DNA of 52,396 nucleotides, from contig WGMU01000188.1 in the NCBI GenBank assembly GCA_016124895.1, positions 1 to 52,396 on the forward strand, written 5' to 3'. How positions within the stretch are numbered: the stretch's first letter is position 1; every line of letters starts with the position of its first letter. A program made the position numbers and the translations under genes. Positions 1-15,000 of the stretch are shown one piece after another. The notes under the pieces were generated by a model. The model saw nothing but the letters and a program-made list of their open reading frames with translations, had not been told where the DNA came from and ran no database searches. This DNA is from a bacterium. Lineage in GTDB: Bacteria > Planctomycetota > Planctomycetia > Planctomycetales > Planctomycetaceae.

Positions 1-3000
1 CCCGTCCGTCGCCGTCGCCAGCGTCCCGATCCGCACGATCCCCACCGTGATGTCGCCACCGGCATTCAGCATGATGTCATTCGCATCATCGTCGGTAATC
101 GACTGCACGTCGCCCGCCACAATCGCCCCGCCAGCATCCACCCGAATAAACCCGTCATCTGTATCGACATTGAGCAGGTTGATCCCGTCCGTCTCGTCGA
201 TATCGATGCCACCCGTCCCCGTCACTGAAGCATCCAGACCATTGCCCGCGCCGGTCGCCGCATCGATCTCGATCGCCCGGTCACCGGCACCGCCGGCCTG
301 CGCCGCATCGCCAATGCCCGTTGCTGCCGTGATCGTGATCAGAGCGCCTGCAGCGCTGGCGTCGATGTCTTCTCCGCCGGAATCACCACCATCGATGACT
401 TCGCCACCGTCGGTCTGCACCAGCACAGCAGCACTGGTGCCGTTATTCGTCACCAGGCGGCCGAGTGTGATGTTACCGGCGTTGGTGGCATCCAGAGCCG
501 TCACGGTAATCGTGCCCGCTCCGGCGTCGATCACCGCTCCATTCGCCATCGTCACACCGTCGCCGCTGTCGCCGTCGGTCGTTGCCGTGTTCGCCCGGAC
601 GATGATGTTCGCGCCACCGTTTTCGGGGCTGTCGGTAATCGTCACATCACCGGCTGCCGACATCGTGACAGCGTCGTCAGCCGTGATCGTGATGTTGCCT
701 TCCGCTGCTGTGACTGCCGCCGTCAGAGCGACATCGCTGAACTGCCCGTTCGCATCAATGTCAATGTCCGCGGTTGCGTCATCGCTGTCGTTCCGCACGA
801 TCTGGTTGACGTTGATGCTGCCGCCCGTGCTCAGCAGATGGATGTCAGCCGCAGCACTGTTCTGACCACTGGTATCGTCGATAATCACGCCGCTGCCTGC
901 GGAAGCGACCGTAATCGTGCCTGTCGCGGTGACTTCGATCGCGTCATCTTCGTGCTGCAGAATGCGGAAGATGGAGATCGAATTGGTCTCTTCCAGATCA
1001 ACCACACCGCTGGCGTTGTTGTAGATGTCGACACTGCCGGCGTCGATTTCGAGTTCCGCGTCCGCTTCATTCGTTCCGGCCGTCGAGTTCCCCACACCGG
1101 TTTCCGCGTCGATCACAATCCGCCCGTTCGCCGCGTCGATGTCCTCACCACCAAAGTCGCCCTGATCGATCACGGCGCCGTCAACCGCCGTAATCGAAAC
1201 CGCCGTGTCCGACGCACTCGTCGTCACCAGGCGTCCCAGGAACACGTCCACATCCGCATCAATCTCAATCGTCCCCGACCCGGCATCGATCACCGTCGAG
1301 TCGGCTCCGTTGTCCGACATGATCACGCTGGCTGTTGTCCCGGCGTTCTCAGCATCAACTGTGATCACACCACTGGTCGACGTCACGTCGCCAGCGACAC
1401 CAAAAGCGATGTCGTCGTCCGGAGACTGAATCGTGACGAAACCTGTTCCGCTGGAAACTGCAGAATCGATCTGGACTCCTGCGCTGCCTCCGGTTCCGTC
1501 GCCAGTGATAGTCAGAGTTGACACTGTATTGGCCGTGATCGTCGCACCGCTGATGAGTTCCACCCCGCGGCCAGACGATGAACCACCGGTGCCTGTGATC
1601 ACAATATCGCCGCGTGCCGAAATAATCTGTGTCCCGGAATCCTGAATCGTGACGCCGTCATTGCTGGACGTCGCCGTTCCGCCACCGGAACCGGTGATGG
1701 TGATATTGGCAGCGTTGGAGGTCGTTCCCGTGGATGTAATATCCGCCCCGTTAAAGATTCGGACGCCATCGTTGCCATTGTTTGTACCGGCACCACCGGT
1801 ACCGGAAATCATGACGTCGCCGTCCACGGATGAGATCAGAGTTCCTGAATCGGCGATATAAACTCCAACAGAGAGGAGATTAGGAAGATCGGCACCGTCC
1901 CCACCTGTTCCGTTGATCGTGATCGTGGCAGCGTCAGTTCCAGTACCTGTGGAAAGGATCTGAGACATAGACTGAACTAGAACACCACGGTCTCCGAGAT
2001 TGTTGGTACTCGTTCCGTCGATCTCTATGTCGCCGTCCACCGAGCGAATAGTCGAAGACGCGCTAACGGCAATACCGATCCCGGCCGAGTTAACTCCATT
2101 CGTCCCACCCATTCCGGAGATTGAAACAGTCGCAGCGTTCGTACCAGTTCCAGTCGACTCAACAAGAGCGCTGTTCTCCAGAAGCACACCCTGATCCTGA
2201 GTCGACCCCTGGCCGTCGATTGCGATGGCACCATCAACGGATGTCACAGATGAATTATCAATCCTGACGCCCTGGAAGAAGCCGCCTGACACAAAGGCGC
2301 CCGACGCACCGGTTCCGTCGATCGTAATCGTCGCGGCCGTGGCACCAGTTCCTGTCGAGGTGACCGTCCCGCTGTCGAGAATCGTGACGCCCGAATTCTG
2401 CGTTCCAGTGACCGTCCCGGTCGTTCCTGTGATGCTGATTGAACCAAGAACAGCCTCAACTGCAGATCCGGCTCCGGTAATCAACACGCCATGGTTGTCG
2501 TTGGATCCATCGCCGCCCGTTCCCGTCAGCGTGATGGCTCCGGAAACCGTCGACTCGACTGTTCCGCCGGCCTCAATCACGATGCCGGCATTCCCGGCCC
2601 CACTGTCACCGCCTTCGCCAGTTAGCGAGATTGCCCCGTTGGCTGAAGTGATTGTCGAATCGTTAATCGTGATTCCGCTGAATGTGCCGCTGATGCTTCC
2701 CGCATTTGCTGTCAGGGAAATCGTGCCGTTCACTGACTGAAGCGTTGTCGTCGCGGCGTTGCTGCTGACCGCGATCGCCCGCGTGGCATCCACCAGAATC
2801 TGACCGCTGCCATCAACCGTGAGCTGGGCGTCGTTGTTGATGATGACATCCTGCGTCGAGCTGATTTCGATATTGCCATCGTCGTCCTGCGTCGCGTCGC
2901 TGCCGGTGATCATCAGGTTGGCACTGATCGTGATGTCGTCGGCGGTTCCGCTGTTGCTCAGCACGATGTCGCCGCCGTCGTTATTCAAGATCGCGCTGTT

Positions 3001-6000
3001 GACCGTGATCGGGCTGGCTGTCGTGATGCGAATGTGGTCGTTCGTCGAATTCAGAGTTCCGGAAGCGTCGGCAATCGTCACTCCGGACAGTGGCGTTGCT
3101 GCTGCCGTCAGCAGCGTGTCAATCGCGGATGTCAGTGCCACGTCCGTGATCGTGATGGCTCCCGTATTGTTGATGTGGATGTCGCCCGAGTTGGTCCGCG
3201 CGGCGAAGTTCGTCGACGTCATTGACGTTTCGATGGCATCGCCCACTCCGAGTTCATTGACGTTACCAATTCCGGTTGCCGCCCACAGGGCGAGGCTGCC
3301 GGACGTGATGTCGTTGCCGGCGGCTCCGTCAGCGTCCGTGATGCTGCCGGCCAGGCTGGCCACGTTGACCAGGGCCGTTGAGCTGACCTCACCGATCTGA
3401 ATTGTTCCATCGGCGAACAGTTCGATGTCTGCATCGCCAGCGTTAAACAGCGTTCCGTCGGCCATCGTCAGGACGCCACCCGTGCTGGCGGCACTCGCCT
3501 GATCGGCGAAGATGTGCAGCGTGCCGCTGGTGGCACTGGTCGAGAGAACGTCACCGTCCGCCCCGAACAGCGCGTCGTCGTTCGCGGTCAGTGTGATCTC
3601 GCCCGCCGTGCCGGAAGAGGCCACGCGGCCATTGACAACCAGGTCAGACGTGCCCAGCGCGTTCGGCCCGGATTCGATCGTAATATCGTCAGCAGCGACA
3701 ACCTGATTGTTGCCTGCCATGACGTTATCAACGTCAATCTGAACGGCTTCCTGGCTGGTTGCATTCGCGAAGCCCGTCGTCATGGCACTCGTTTCATCGA
3801 GGAACGTCGAGTTGAAGCCGTCCGAACCGGTGATCGTCACATTGTTAGCCGAACTGACTCCGCCGCGGCCGGTAATCAGGACACCGCCCTCGCCGTCGCC
3901 CATGCCCAGACTGTCCTGGTCGGCATTGAGATTGATATTGCCAGCTCCTGTCGTCGTCACGACGGCGTTGATGATCACATCACGCGGAGCCGACAGGTCG
4001 ATCGTCTGACCGCTCTGCAGACCGACGTTGACGATCAGGTCGCTGCTGGCGTTCTCACTGCCGGCCAGTGTGACGTCGTCGCCTTCCGCATAGATCATCG
4101 CATCGACGGTCACTGCGCCGGTAATCGTGATCTTGCCGGTGCCACCCATCATTGGCGGTCGCGTATCAATCGGCTGATTGACGTCGATTGTTCCGTTGAT
4201 CGCTGAGATGTTGACTTCGCCACCCGTGTTCGGGCCGACGAGTCCGACGCCCGTGCTGATGCCCGACGTCGTGCCTGCGATGCTGACGTTGCTGACAGTG
4301 TCGATGTTGATGCTGTTCAGTTCGCGGTAGAAGACATCACCAGTCGTCGACGCCGCCAGATTGGTGAAGTTGTTTGTCAGGCTGGTGCTCAGTGCAAACG
4401 ACGGGAAATTCGTCCCGGTCGAGAACAGCAGCAGGTTCGTTCCGGTCAGTGTGCCGGTGCCTGGCTGAGTGGCTGTGCCGAGAGCGTTCAGGTCCAGTTC
4501 GACCGTTGTGCCGGCCGAGATCGTTCCGTCGAGGCTCATTGAGCCGTCACCGTCGGTATCGCCAAAGCCGGAATCGAACACGATGTTCCCGGCAGCGGTG
4601 ACGAACGATCCGCCCATGGTCACGATCCGGTCACCCGCCTCGAACGTCACGTCCGCCCCGGTCGACTCGACGGTCACAGCACTGTTAACCGTGATGTTGT
4701 CCGTGTTGGTCGCCGTGCCAGCAACGTCATCAATCGCCTGAGCGAGAATGTCTCCGCTGGCGGTCGTGTCGTGAGCAAACGTAATCGGGCTGGCGGCCTG
4801 CAGCGCGACGTTGCCAACAGTGTTGCTGGAAGACGTCTGCAGACCGACAGTGCCGATTGTCAGCGCGCCCGAGTTGACGATCTGCACGTCACCACTGGTT
4901 GTTGCATTGCTGAAGGCCAGCGTGGCAACCGTTGTTTCGAGTTCCGCACCTGCAGCTCCGCTGCCGATGCCTGTCGTCGCGGTGATCGCGGCACTGGTGG
5001 CCGTGATGTTCGTCGACGCTGCGTTGTTGTCCGTGACGGCCAGACCGGCTTCGAGAAACGCTGTTCCAGTTCCGGCGTTGACGTCACCCAGGGCGATCGA
5101 GGCGCTATCGGAAACGATTTCGATCGTACCGTTTCCACCGACTGAATTGATGCCGGCGACCGTTGCTGTTCCGTTGGCATGAATGATGATCGCCGCGGTT
5201 CCGCTGTTGTTCGCTGCGACTGAGGTGAGCTGGTTCGCTCCGTCCGAGTCAACGCTGATCACACTGACGGTGCTGGCATCGGATGTGATGGACACTCCGC
5301 CGGAGTGGCCGATCAGATCGCTGCCGGCCGTCTGCTGACTGACGGCTCCATCCGCGCGGATCGTCAGGTCTTCCGCTCCGCTAGCGTTGGCATCCGCCGT
5401 GATGTCGGTCGCGGAGCCAGCGCCACCGATCGTGACGCTGCCGGTCAGATTCGCGCCGCCGATCGTCACCGCACCGTTCGCGGTAACGTCGCCGTCAATC
5501 GTGACGTTCGGAGTATTGATATTCGTTGCGATGCTGACGCTGGTTCCGATCGCCGTTGTGGCTCCAATCGTTCCGTCGAGATCGATCGCCGTACCAGCAT
5601 CAAGCGACACACTGCCGCCGGCCAGAATATTACCTGCCGTCTGCAGGACCGAACCGGCCGTCGCATCGATATCGACGTTCGTGCCGGCCGAGACAGTCGC
5701 GTTGATGTTGACGTCATCATCCGTCGCGGTCACGACCACCTGAGCCGTCGTCGCCGTCGTGGTGTCGTTCAGCGTGACTTCGTTGGCCGCCGTAAACGTG
5801 GCGTCGCCGGTGTCGGCCGTCACGACGTCCGTCGTGATGTTCTCGCCGCTCAGCGAGACCGTGTGGCCACGCAGGGTAGAACCATCCGCTGCCGAGATGT
5901 CGCCCGCACCGCTGGTGTCGTCGTCGGCCGTGATCGTCAGCGTCCCGCCACCCATCGAATCCGAATCCGCCCGCACAGTGACCGCGTCGATCGTCACATT

Positions 6001-9000
6001 GTTGCTGGCTGTGATGTCGATATCGCCGGTTGCCGTCATCGCCGCGTTGACGTTGACGTCGGTCGGATCCAGGTCGATGTTCAGATCGGTCGTCGCCGTC
6101 GCCACGATCGCACCGTCGACCGTGATCGTGCCGGCCGCGGTCGTCTTCAGAGCGTTCGTGCCGGTGGCATTGTTCGCCGACACCGTCACCGTGTCGTTGA
6201 ACGTCACGCTGGTCGAGGAACTCTGGATATCGACACTGTCGACCGTGATGACCTGGTAGCTCTGCGTCGCCCCGTCGCGAACCGTCAGATCGCCGCCGCC
6301 GGTGATGGAACCACTGAGCGTCACATTGCCGGTGGCTCCAGCGTCCAGCGCCAGATCATTGCCCCCAGTGGCAATGGTCGAACTGAAGAGGATCGTGCCC
6401 GCACCCGTGTTCGTGTCGATGTCGGCATTGCCGGTCAGCGTGACAGCCGTGGTGAACGTCACATTGTCGTTTGTGGTATCGATATCGCCCGCCGTCGAAA
6501 CGGTGCCGGTCCCGTTCTGCAGGAAGAGTCCATCCAGATTGAAGTCGCCGGCCGCGGCAATCGTCAGCAGGCCGCTGTTGGTAATCGTGACTGTGCCGCC
6601 GTTCGTCGTCGTCACCGTGTTGTCGAAGTTCACGATGCCGGCTGTGACAGCCAGATTCAACGCGTCAACGCCAACTGTGCTTTCAAAGTCTGCCGTGCCG
6701 GCCGAAACGATCGTCAGTCCGGCGAGTGCCTGACCTGAGCCGATCGCAGCCTGGAAGTCGACAGTCCCTGTGCCGCCCGTGACGGACAGAGTGCGATTAC
6801 TTGTCGCGCCATCGTCATTGATCGTCGACATGAACGTCACGTCACCACCCATCGCGCCGGTACTCAGAGCCACGTTGGCTCCCAGAGTGACCGCCGTGGT
6901 GAATGTGATGTTGTCAGCCGTCGTCGTGATATCACCCGCCTGATTGACAGCCCCTGACCCGTTCTGTGTGAACGCGCCATCCAGTGTCATGTCCGCAGCC
7001 GCGAGCGTACTCAGTGTGCCACTGTTCGTGACTTCGACCGTACCGCCATTCGTCGTCGTCACTGTGTTGTCAAAGCTGACGGCTCCGGCCGTGATGTCGA
7101 TGCCTTCATCGTCGACGGCCACCGTGTTGTCGAAGTTCAACGTCCCCGCCGAGCTGACTGTCAGCCCGCTCAGAGGCGTCGTCGCACCGACGGTGTGCAG
7201 GAAGTCCACCGTCCCGGTACCGGCCGCAACGGTCAGCAGGAAGTCGCCCAGCACATTCCCGGCGAAATCAATGCCGCCGTTGTTTGCGGACGAGTTCACC
7301 ATGACGTTGGCCGTCAGCGTGATCGTATCCGTGGTGGCATTACCCAGCGCGATGCTGCCACTGCTCGCCGTCACAGCGCCGCCCAGATCGCTCGTCCCCA
7401 GCACCGTGACACCCAGCGCCGACATCAGCGTGCTTTCCGTGTCCACGTTGCCGTCGACCGTGATCGCACCCGTATCCGTGCTCACCGCCGTGTCCGCGTT
7501 CAGATTGCCGTCGATGTCGATCGTTCCCGCCGTCAGAGCGCCCGCCGTGACCGACAGGTTGTTGATCGTCGAACCGATCGTCTCGACCACGTCGTTCCCG
7601 CCGGAACCCGCGAACGTCAGGTCGAAGTTACCGTCCACGCCGCCAGCCAGAGCCACCGTCCCGCTCGCCGTCAGCACCACGTTCGCCGTCAGTGTCACGT
7701 CGTCCGCCGTCGTGTCACCCAGCGCGATGCTGCCACTGCTCGCCGTCACAGCGCCGCCCAGATCGCTCGTCCCGCCGACGGAGACTCCTGTCGCGCTGCT
7801 GATGGCGGCTGTTGTTGTGGCAGTCCCGCCGACGACCACTCCAGCCGTATCCGTCGTCAGGGTGCCGCCGCCAACGATCAGGTTGCCAGCGATATTGATC
7901 GAATCGACCGTCGCGGCCGTCTGCGTCGTCAGGTTCTGCGTTGTGATTGCGCCCATCACGTCGACTGACGTGGCCCCATCCAGCGTCAGGGTAAAGCTGC
8001 CGGCCCCGTCGCTGATGCCGCTCGATACGTCCACATTGTCACCGTCCAGTTCGACGTTCGCCGTGATCACGACCCCGTCGGAATCGTTGAGGTCGATGTC
8101 GCCGCTGGCCGTCACCGTGCCGCCCAGACTGGAATCACCATCCACCTGGAACTTGCCGGCGCTGACCGTCACCGCAGTGCCGGTCGTTGCATTGCCGCCG
8201 ATCACCGCGTCGCCGTTGTCGACCGTCAGCAGACCGCCCGAAGTGCTCAGATTGCCGGCGATGTTGATCGAATCGACTGTCGCGGCCGTCTGCGTCGTCA
8301 GGTTTTGAGTCGTGATGGCGCCCGCCACGTCCACCGATGTCGAGCCATCCAGCGTCAGGATGAAGCTGCCGGCCCCGTCGCTGATGCCGCTTTCGACATC
8401 GACGTCCGCACCATCCAGTTCAACATTCGCCGTGATGACCACGCCGTCCGTATCGTCCAGATTGATCGTCCCGACCGCTGTCACGTTGCCGCCGAAGCTG
8501 GTGGTGTTTCCGGTGACCGCGACGCCCGCGGCACTGCTGAGTGCCACCGTGGTCGTTGCTGACGCCGCAGAGATGCCTCCCACGTCCGTCGTCAGAGTCC
8601 CACCACCGGCCACCAGAGCGCCGGCGATATTCACCGTGCCGATCGTGGCGGCGGTCTGCGTCGTCAGGTTCGTGGTGCTGACCGTGCCGGACACATCCAC
8701 CGAACTCGCCCCGTCCAGCGTCAGCGTATGCGCACCACTGATGCCGCCGGTCACTCCAACATTGTCACCATCCAGTTCTGCATCCGTGCCAAGCGCGATG
8801 TCGCCGGTGTAAGTCTGGTTGCCGCTGGTCGTGACCGAAGCCACGTTGACGTTAATCGTCTCCGCAGCGGCACTCAGTGAGGCCAGGCTCGGGGCTGTCG
8901 TTCCGAACGTCAGGCTGTCGCTCGTTCCACCCATCGCATCGACTGTCAGCGCACCGGTCGTGCTGTGACCGAATGTGTCGCCCAGGTCGTTGATCGTGAT

Positions 9001-12000
9001 GTCATCGTCGCCGGCGCCCCCGTTGATGGTCACGCCGCTGGACGGATTGAAGTTCGCGTCCAGGTCCGTGAACGTCACCGTATTGCCGTCGCCATCAAGG
9101 TTGACCGTCAGACTGGTCGACGGATTCGCAAACATCGTCGAGACGAAGCCGGTCCCGGTCACATGAGAAAATCCCGCCATCGCATCGTCATCGAAGACAA
9201 TGGCGTCCGTCGGGGCACTGAAGTTGATGATCAGTGCCGCCGGAGTCCCACCCAGGCTGATCGTGTTCTGGCTGATGCCTCGGAACTGGATGACCGGACC
9301 GCCATCGATCGTCAGGTTGCCATCGGTCAGGTTCAGCAGATCCAGCGTCAGGACCTCGCCGCCAACGACAATGGAGATGTCGTCGTTGGTATCACCGCTG
9401 CCCGCATTCAGGTTGACCGTAATCGTGTTCAGAGTCAGGAGGCCGGGGTTGGCGTCAAAGTCGATCGTGACCGCATCGTCGTCACCCGTCACGCCGTCGA
9501 TCTGCAGGTTGGTGACTCCACCCAGCGGCTGAGCACTGATCACCATCCCGTCATCAATGACCTGCACGGTGTCGTCGACGATCACGACGGACACCGCATT
9601 CATATTGTCTGGATCGTCGGCTGGACCGGCGACCGCCGTAGTTTCGTCAATGACGATGGCCACGTCGTTGCCGTCGCCCGCGAAGTAGCTGATCCGTCCA
9701 ACCAGTCCGGACGTGCCCGTCGTTCCGGCGTTCATGGTGACGATGGCGCCGTCGGCCAGTCCGTTAAACGTCCCGGTCACGGCGTCGGCCGAGCCGTCGT
9801 TGTCGATCAGAATGAACTCGTCACCGGCTGACGGCGTAAAGCCCCAGTCGACGTTCAGCGTGGCATTCCCCAGGTCGACTGAGCCGGTCACGTCAAGCTG
9901 GTCATAGGTCGTGCCGGCACCGGTGCCGTCGATGTTGTACGTAATCGCTGCTGATGACCCGCTGGCATTAAACTGCAGATTGTCCGCCGTGATGATGCGG
10001 GCCAGGCCGCTGTCGTGTGAGAGTGCTCCCTGAGCATCACTGTTGACCGCGCCGTTGAAGATCGTCTTTCCGCCATTGGTGTCGACGGTCAGGCTGTACT
10101 GAGCCGCCGCCGCACTGTCGACCGCACCGTTGAACGTCACGTCCCCGCTGCCGGCTTCGGTGATCGTCGTATTGGCTGTGATCAGAACGTCGTCATTGAA
10201 CGTGATCGTCGAGCCGTTCGTGTTGATGTCCGCTCCGATGTCCGTGCGGCCTGCTGCGTCTGTCGTGATGGACTTCAGATCGTTCGTCCCGCCCACCGTG
10301 CCGTTGAACGATGTCACCCCGTCCGCGTTGACGATCAATGCGCGAGCCGTCGCATCGATGCTGTCGAGCGTTCCGTTGAACGTCACATCATTCGCATTGA
10401 TGGTCGTGTCGGCGCTGATAGTCACGTCGACGTTGTAGGTCTGATCGTTGATCGTCGAGACCTCACCGCCGTTGAGAGCTACGCTTGCTCCCGCGGCGTT
10501 CAGTGTCAGGTTGTCGAGTTCGTTGGTCGCGCCGATGGCTCCGTCGATCGTGATCGTGCCGCCGGTGCCGGCGTCGATCGTCAGGTCATCGTCGTCCGTC
10601 CCGTCGCCGTTGATCGTGCCGGAAACCGAGACGTTCGCTCCGGCGGTCTGGCCGTTCTGAGTGGTGTCGATCGAGACATCCGCCGCGACGATGACGCTGT
10701 CACTGATCGTGATGTTCTGGCCTTCGGTCGTGATATTCGCACTCAGAGTCGTCGTCGCCCCCGGACCATCGAGCGTGATCGAGGCATCATCCGTGCCGGA
10801 CAGCGTGCCGTTGACATTGATCGCGCCGGCTCCCATCGGAGACTGAATCGTCACCGGATCCGTAAACGTCGAGGCATTGACATTGACCGTCCCCGTCCCG
10901 GAAGCCGACCCAATCGTGATCGAGCTGAACCCGTCCTGCAGGAAGCCCAGTTCGGTATCGTCAAGCTGCAGGCCGCTGTCGGTCGCGCCTGCGCCCAGGT
11001 TGATATTCGTGCTCGCCGTCCGCGGCTGGATAGTTAACTGGCCGGTGCTTTGCACAATCGTCGTTGCCGAAAATGCAATACTGTTCGCATTCAGCGTGAT
11101 GAAGCCTGAATCAGACGCTCCACCAATAGTGGCCGATGTTGCGTTGGTCTGCAGGTCGGTCGAGGCGGCCCCAGCCGTGGCGGTCAACGTAATCGAACCG
11201 CTCCCCGTCGATTCAATCGTGTTTGCATTGTTGGCCAGCAGGATGCCGTAATTGCCGGTTCCACTTCCAGTTGCTGCTCCGGTCCCGGTCACATCAATCG
11301 CACCAGTGGCCGTCGAAATTGAGCTTGTCAGCGCCAGATACACACCTGTTTCCGAAGTGCCAGTGCCTGCTGCCGTCCCTGTGACAGAGATGTTGCCGGA
11401 GGTCGACGTAATTGTTCCGTTCGAGAGCACGACGCCATAGTTGCCAAATCCTGATGTGCTTCCACCCGTGCCAACGATTGTGATCGGCCCGGCTCCGGAC
11501 GAAACCGGCTTGTCGATTGCCACGCCTGCTGAGACCGAAGTCGATCCACCATCGAGCCCCTTGCCTCGGATCGAGATGTTGCCGCCACTGGAGTTGATCG
11601 AGGCACCCGCACCCTCGATCCGGACCCCGCGTCCGAGTGTCGTGGCCGATCCAATTGCCGGTGCAGTCGTCGGATCCACGCCACCACCCAGGACAATACT
11701 GCCGCCCGAACTGGCAATTACAGCCCCGTCAATTTTGATGGCCCCACCCGGTGTCGCCGCCTGATCGCTGTCGGAATTGAGTGTGATGTTGCCACCATCA
11801 CTGCTGACATCGGCGTTGACAAGTATGTTCGTCGTCGCCGTCAGGTCCACATTGCCGCCGTTACTGTCGATTGCCTCACTGACCGTGACCGAACCGGCCG
11901 CTGTCACACTGATGTTCGCATTTGTGGCAGACAATCCGCTCAGCGCGCCGCTGACGCTGCCGATCGTTACATCACCGGTATTGCTGACATATATGCCGCC

Positions 12001-15000
12001 CGAACCACCGCTGGCTTCGAGGTTGCTGACGGCCGTTTCGATGGCATTGCCGCTGGCGCCGGCACCACTGACTGCGGTCAGAGCCAGATTGCTCGCCATG
12101 ATTGAACCGCCGCCGTCGGTGATCGTGCCGCTGCTGACGATTTCGACTGTGCCGCCGCTGAAGTTGAACGCTCCGGCCACCGAGACCGAATCGCCGCTGC
12201 CCGCTCCAGTATCGACCGTCACGTTGTCGACCAGGCTGCTCGAACCCGTCGAGGCGTTCAGCGTGACCGTGTCGTCGTTACCACCGGCGTTGATCGTCAG
12301 ATTCGTGGCGTTGCGGATCGCGTGATCCTCGAACTGCGCAGACGTGACAGCGATCGCGGCGGTACTCCCGTCGATCAGCGTGCCGTTGCCGATGCTGATC
12401 GTGTCTGCTCCCGAGGTGCCGTTCACCGTGACGTCCGGTACGTCGACGATGTCGATCGGCTCCAGACCGGTGTAGGTGATCGTGGCGTCGGTGCCGCCGG
12501 TGTTGAAGTCGATCGCCAGACTGCCGGCGCTCGCACCGGTCGGGCTCGACACGACAGCGTCGTCGGTATCGTCGCCATTGATGACGATGGAATCGCTGCT
12601 GGTCTGAGTTCCGCCGTTGAACGTCAGGCTGATGGCGTTGTTCGCCGTGACGACCAGTTGGTCATCACCGCTGCCACCGTTGAGTGTGCTGAACCCGCTG
12701 AAACCGACGGAATTCCCGCCACTCATGTAGTCCGGAGCCGCGTCGATCGTCCACGTCGCGCCCGCATTCAGACCCGTCAGAGAGCCCCCGTTGCCGATGA
12801 TGACTTCAATTTCAGAGAAGCCACCGGTGATATCCGCTTCGGTTCCAGAAGCCACCTTCTGAGCTGTGCTGGAAAGTGCCGTAATCGTCACGTCATCAAT
12901 GGCGTCGCCCTGCAGCGTGTCGGTACCGCCACCTCCGGTCAGACCGCTGGTCGTCAGTTTCGCGTCGATGTCGAAGAGATCATTGCCGCCGCCCGCAGCA
13001 CCCGAGATCCCCGCGGAAATCGTCGCTGCCTGAATGACATGCACAGTGTCATTCTGCAGGCCGGTGGTGATCGATCCGGTGATTGAACCGCCGTTGAGGT
13101 TGTAGGTGTCGTTGCCGACTTCGCCGAGAACACCACCAGTCAGTGTGCCGCCCGTAAAGTTGAAGATGTCATTGCCATCTCCACCCTTCAGAACGAAGGC
13201 GCTGTTCGCGCTGACATTAAACGTGTCGACGCCGGTGCCGCCCTGCAGCGTTCCGAAGCCGCTGAACGCCACAGAATTCCCGGCGCTCGTGTACGTCGGC
13301 GAGCCGTCCAGACCCCACGTCGACGTCGCATCCAGACCCGTCAGCGTCCCACCCGCAGCTCCTGTGAACGTTTCCACGTCGGTAAACGCGTCGCTGCCGA
13401 ACGATCCGTCCGCGCCATTCGCATCCAGAGCCGACAGTGCCGCACTGCTGGCATTGGCCGAGATGTCCAGTTCATCACTGCCGGTTCCGCCGTTGAATGT
13501 CAGCGTGTCCGGCAGAGCGCTACCGATCGTCAGCTTGTCGTTGCCAGCCAGTGTGTTGACGACGATCGAGCTGATACCTGTGTCCGGGAACGTGATCGTT
13601 CCCGTGCCACTGCCGGTCGAACCGGAAACGGTCGAGGCGTCGATCTTCAATCCACCCGCGTCCGTCAGCGTGTACGTGCCGCCTGAGTAGCTGATCGTCA
13701 GGTCGTCCGCCGAATTGCCGCCGTCGGCGTCGGTGATCGTCAGCGTTGATCCCGACAGCGTCACCGTCGTCTGAGCCGGCGTGACCGTGATGTCAAACGT
13801 CTGAGCCGTCGACGTGTCGACCCCGCTGTTCGCGACACCTCCATCGTCCTGCACCTGCACCGTAACCGTCGCCGTTCCGTTGACACCGGCCGCCAGAGTG
13901 AATGTCAGCGTGCCGTTGTTGGCAATGTCCGGCTGGACGGAGAACAGGCCGTTGTTGTCATTCGAGACAATGAAGTCGGCGATCATCTGCGAACTCTCGT
14001 TCGCCGGCCCGGCCGAGAATCCCGTCGCAAAGTTTGACACCGAATGCGCACCAGTCCCCTGATCCACCGTCTGATTCCCCGCCAGCGTGATCGACGGAGC
14101 GTCGTTCACCGCTGTGATGCTGGTGCTCAGTGTCACCGATGCGGCGCTGTAGATCGTGATTCCACCGGTGGCTCCGCCAGCGCTGATGTCGACCGCGGTG
14201 CCCGTGGCCGGAGTCGCGCCACCCGTTTCGATCAGCGTGGCCGTCAATACGCCCGGAGTGCCGTTGAAGTCCGACGCCGGCACGAACCGCAGGCTGTCCG
14301 CCGACTTGACCACCAGCGCCGCGCCCGTGCTGACCGCCGGCAGATTCATCCAGCTCCCGCTGAAGTACTGCCACGTGCCCTGAGCGCCCGTCGCCGCGTT
14401 CGCCGTGATCGCCACGCCGTACAGCGCGTCCGCACTCGATCCGCCGCTCACGTTGTCCGTCGCGTCCGAGAAGTTCCCGCCGAACAGGTTCGACACGGTG
14501 TCGCCCGCCGGAGCCGCCGTGTCTTCATTCACCGCCGCCAGAGTCGCACTACCGCTCGCCACTGGAGCGTCGTTCACCGCATTCACATCGACCGTCACCT
14601 GGACCGCGGACGATGACAGGGCTCCACTGTTGTCTTTCGCCTTCACCGTGAACGCATTCAGGCCGCTGCCGTTGGCGTTCGAGGCCGGCGTCCAGTACGC
14701 GTTGTGTGTCGCGTCGATAGTGTCGTTCGAGCCCATCGCGAACGCAGTCGCCGCTCCTGCCGAGGTCCCGATCTTCAGCGTGCCGGTCGAGACAGCCTGC
14801 ACAACAAACGCCGTCACTGTGCCGTCCACGTCGGCTTCGTCACCCTGAGCGGCCAGTTCGGCAAACGTCAGTTCGACTTCGATATCCTCATTCGTCGTGT
14901 CGACTGCCGCACCGAACGCTGCCAGCAGCGTGCGGTCTTCCAGCCGCTCGGTATTGCCGATCGCGGCGGCGTAGTAAGTCTGCTTCTGCAGTGCGCGGCG

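Noticed and set aside
47-8308. Long plus-strand frames opposite the giant gene (e.g. 47-865, 5305-6738, 6944-8308)
   Set aside because: Products are monotonous Pro/Ser/Val/Thr or Arg/Asp/Val runs, as expected from reading the antisense of a GC-rich, repeat-coding frame. The minus frame is uninterrupted over all of them.
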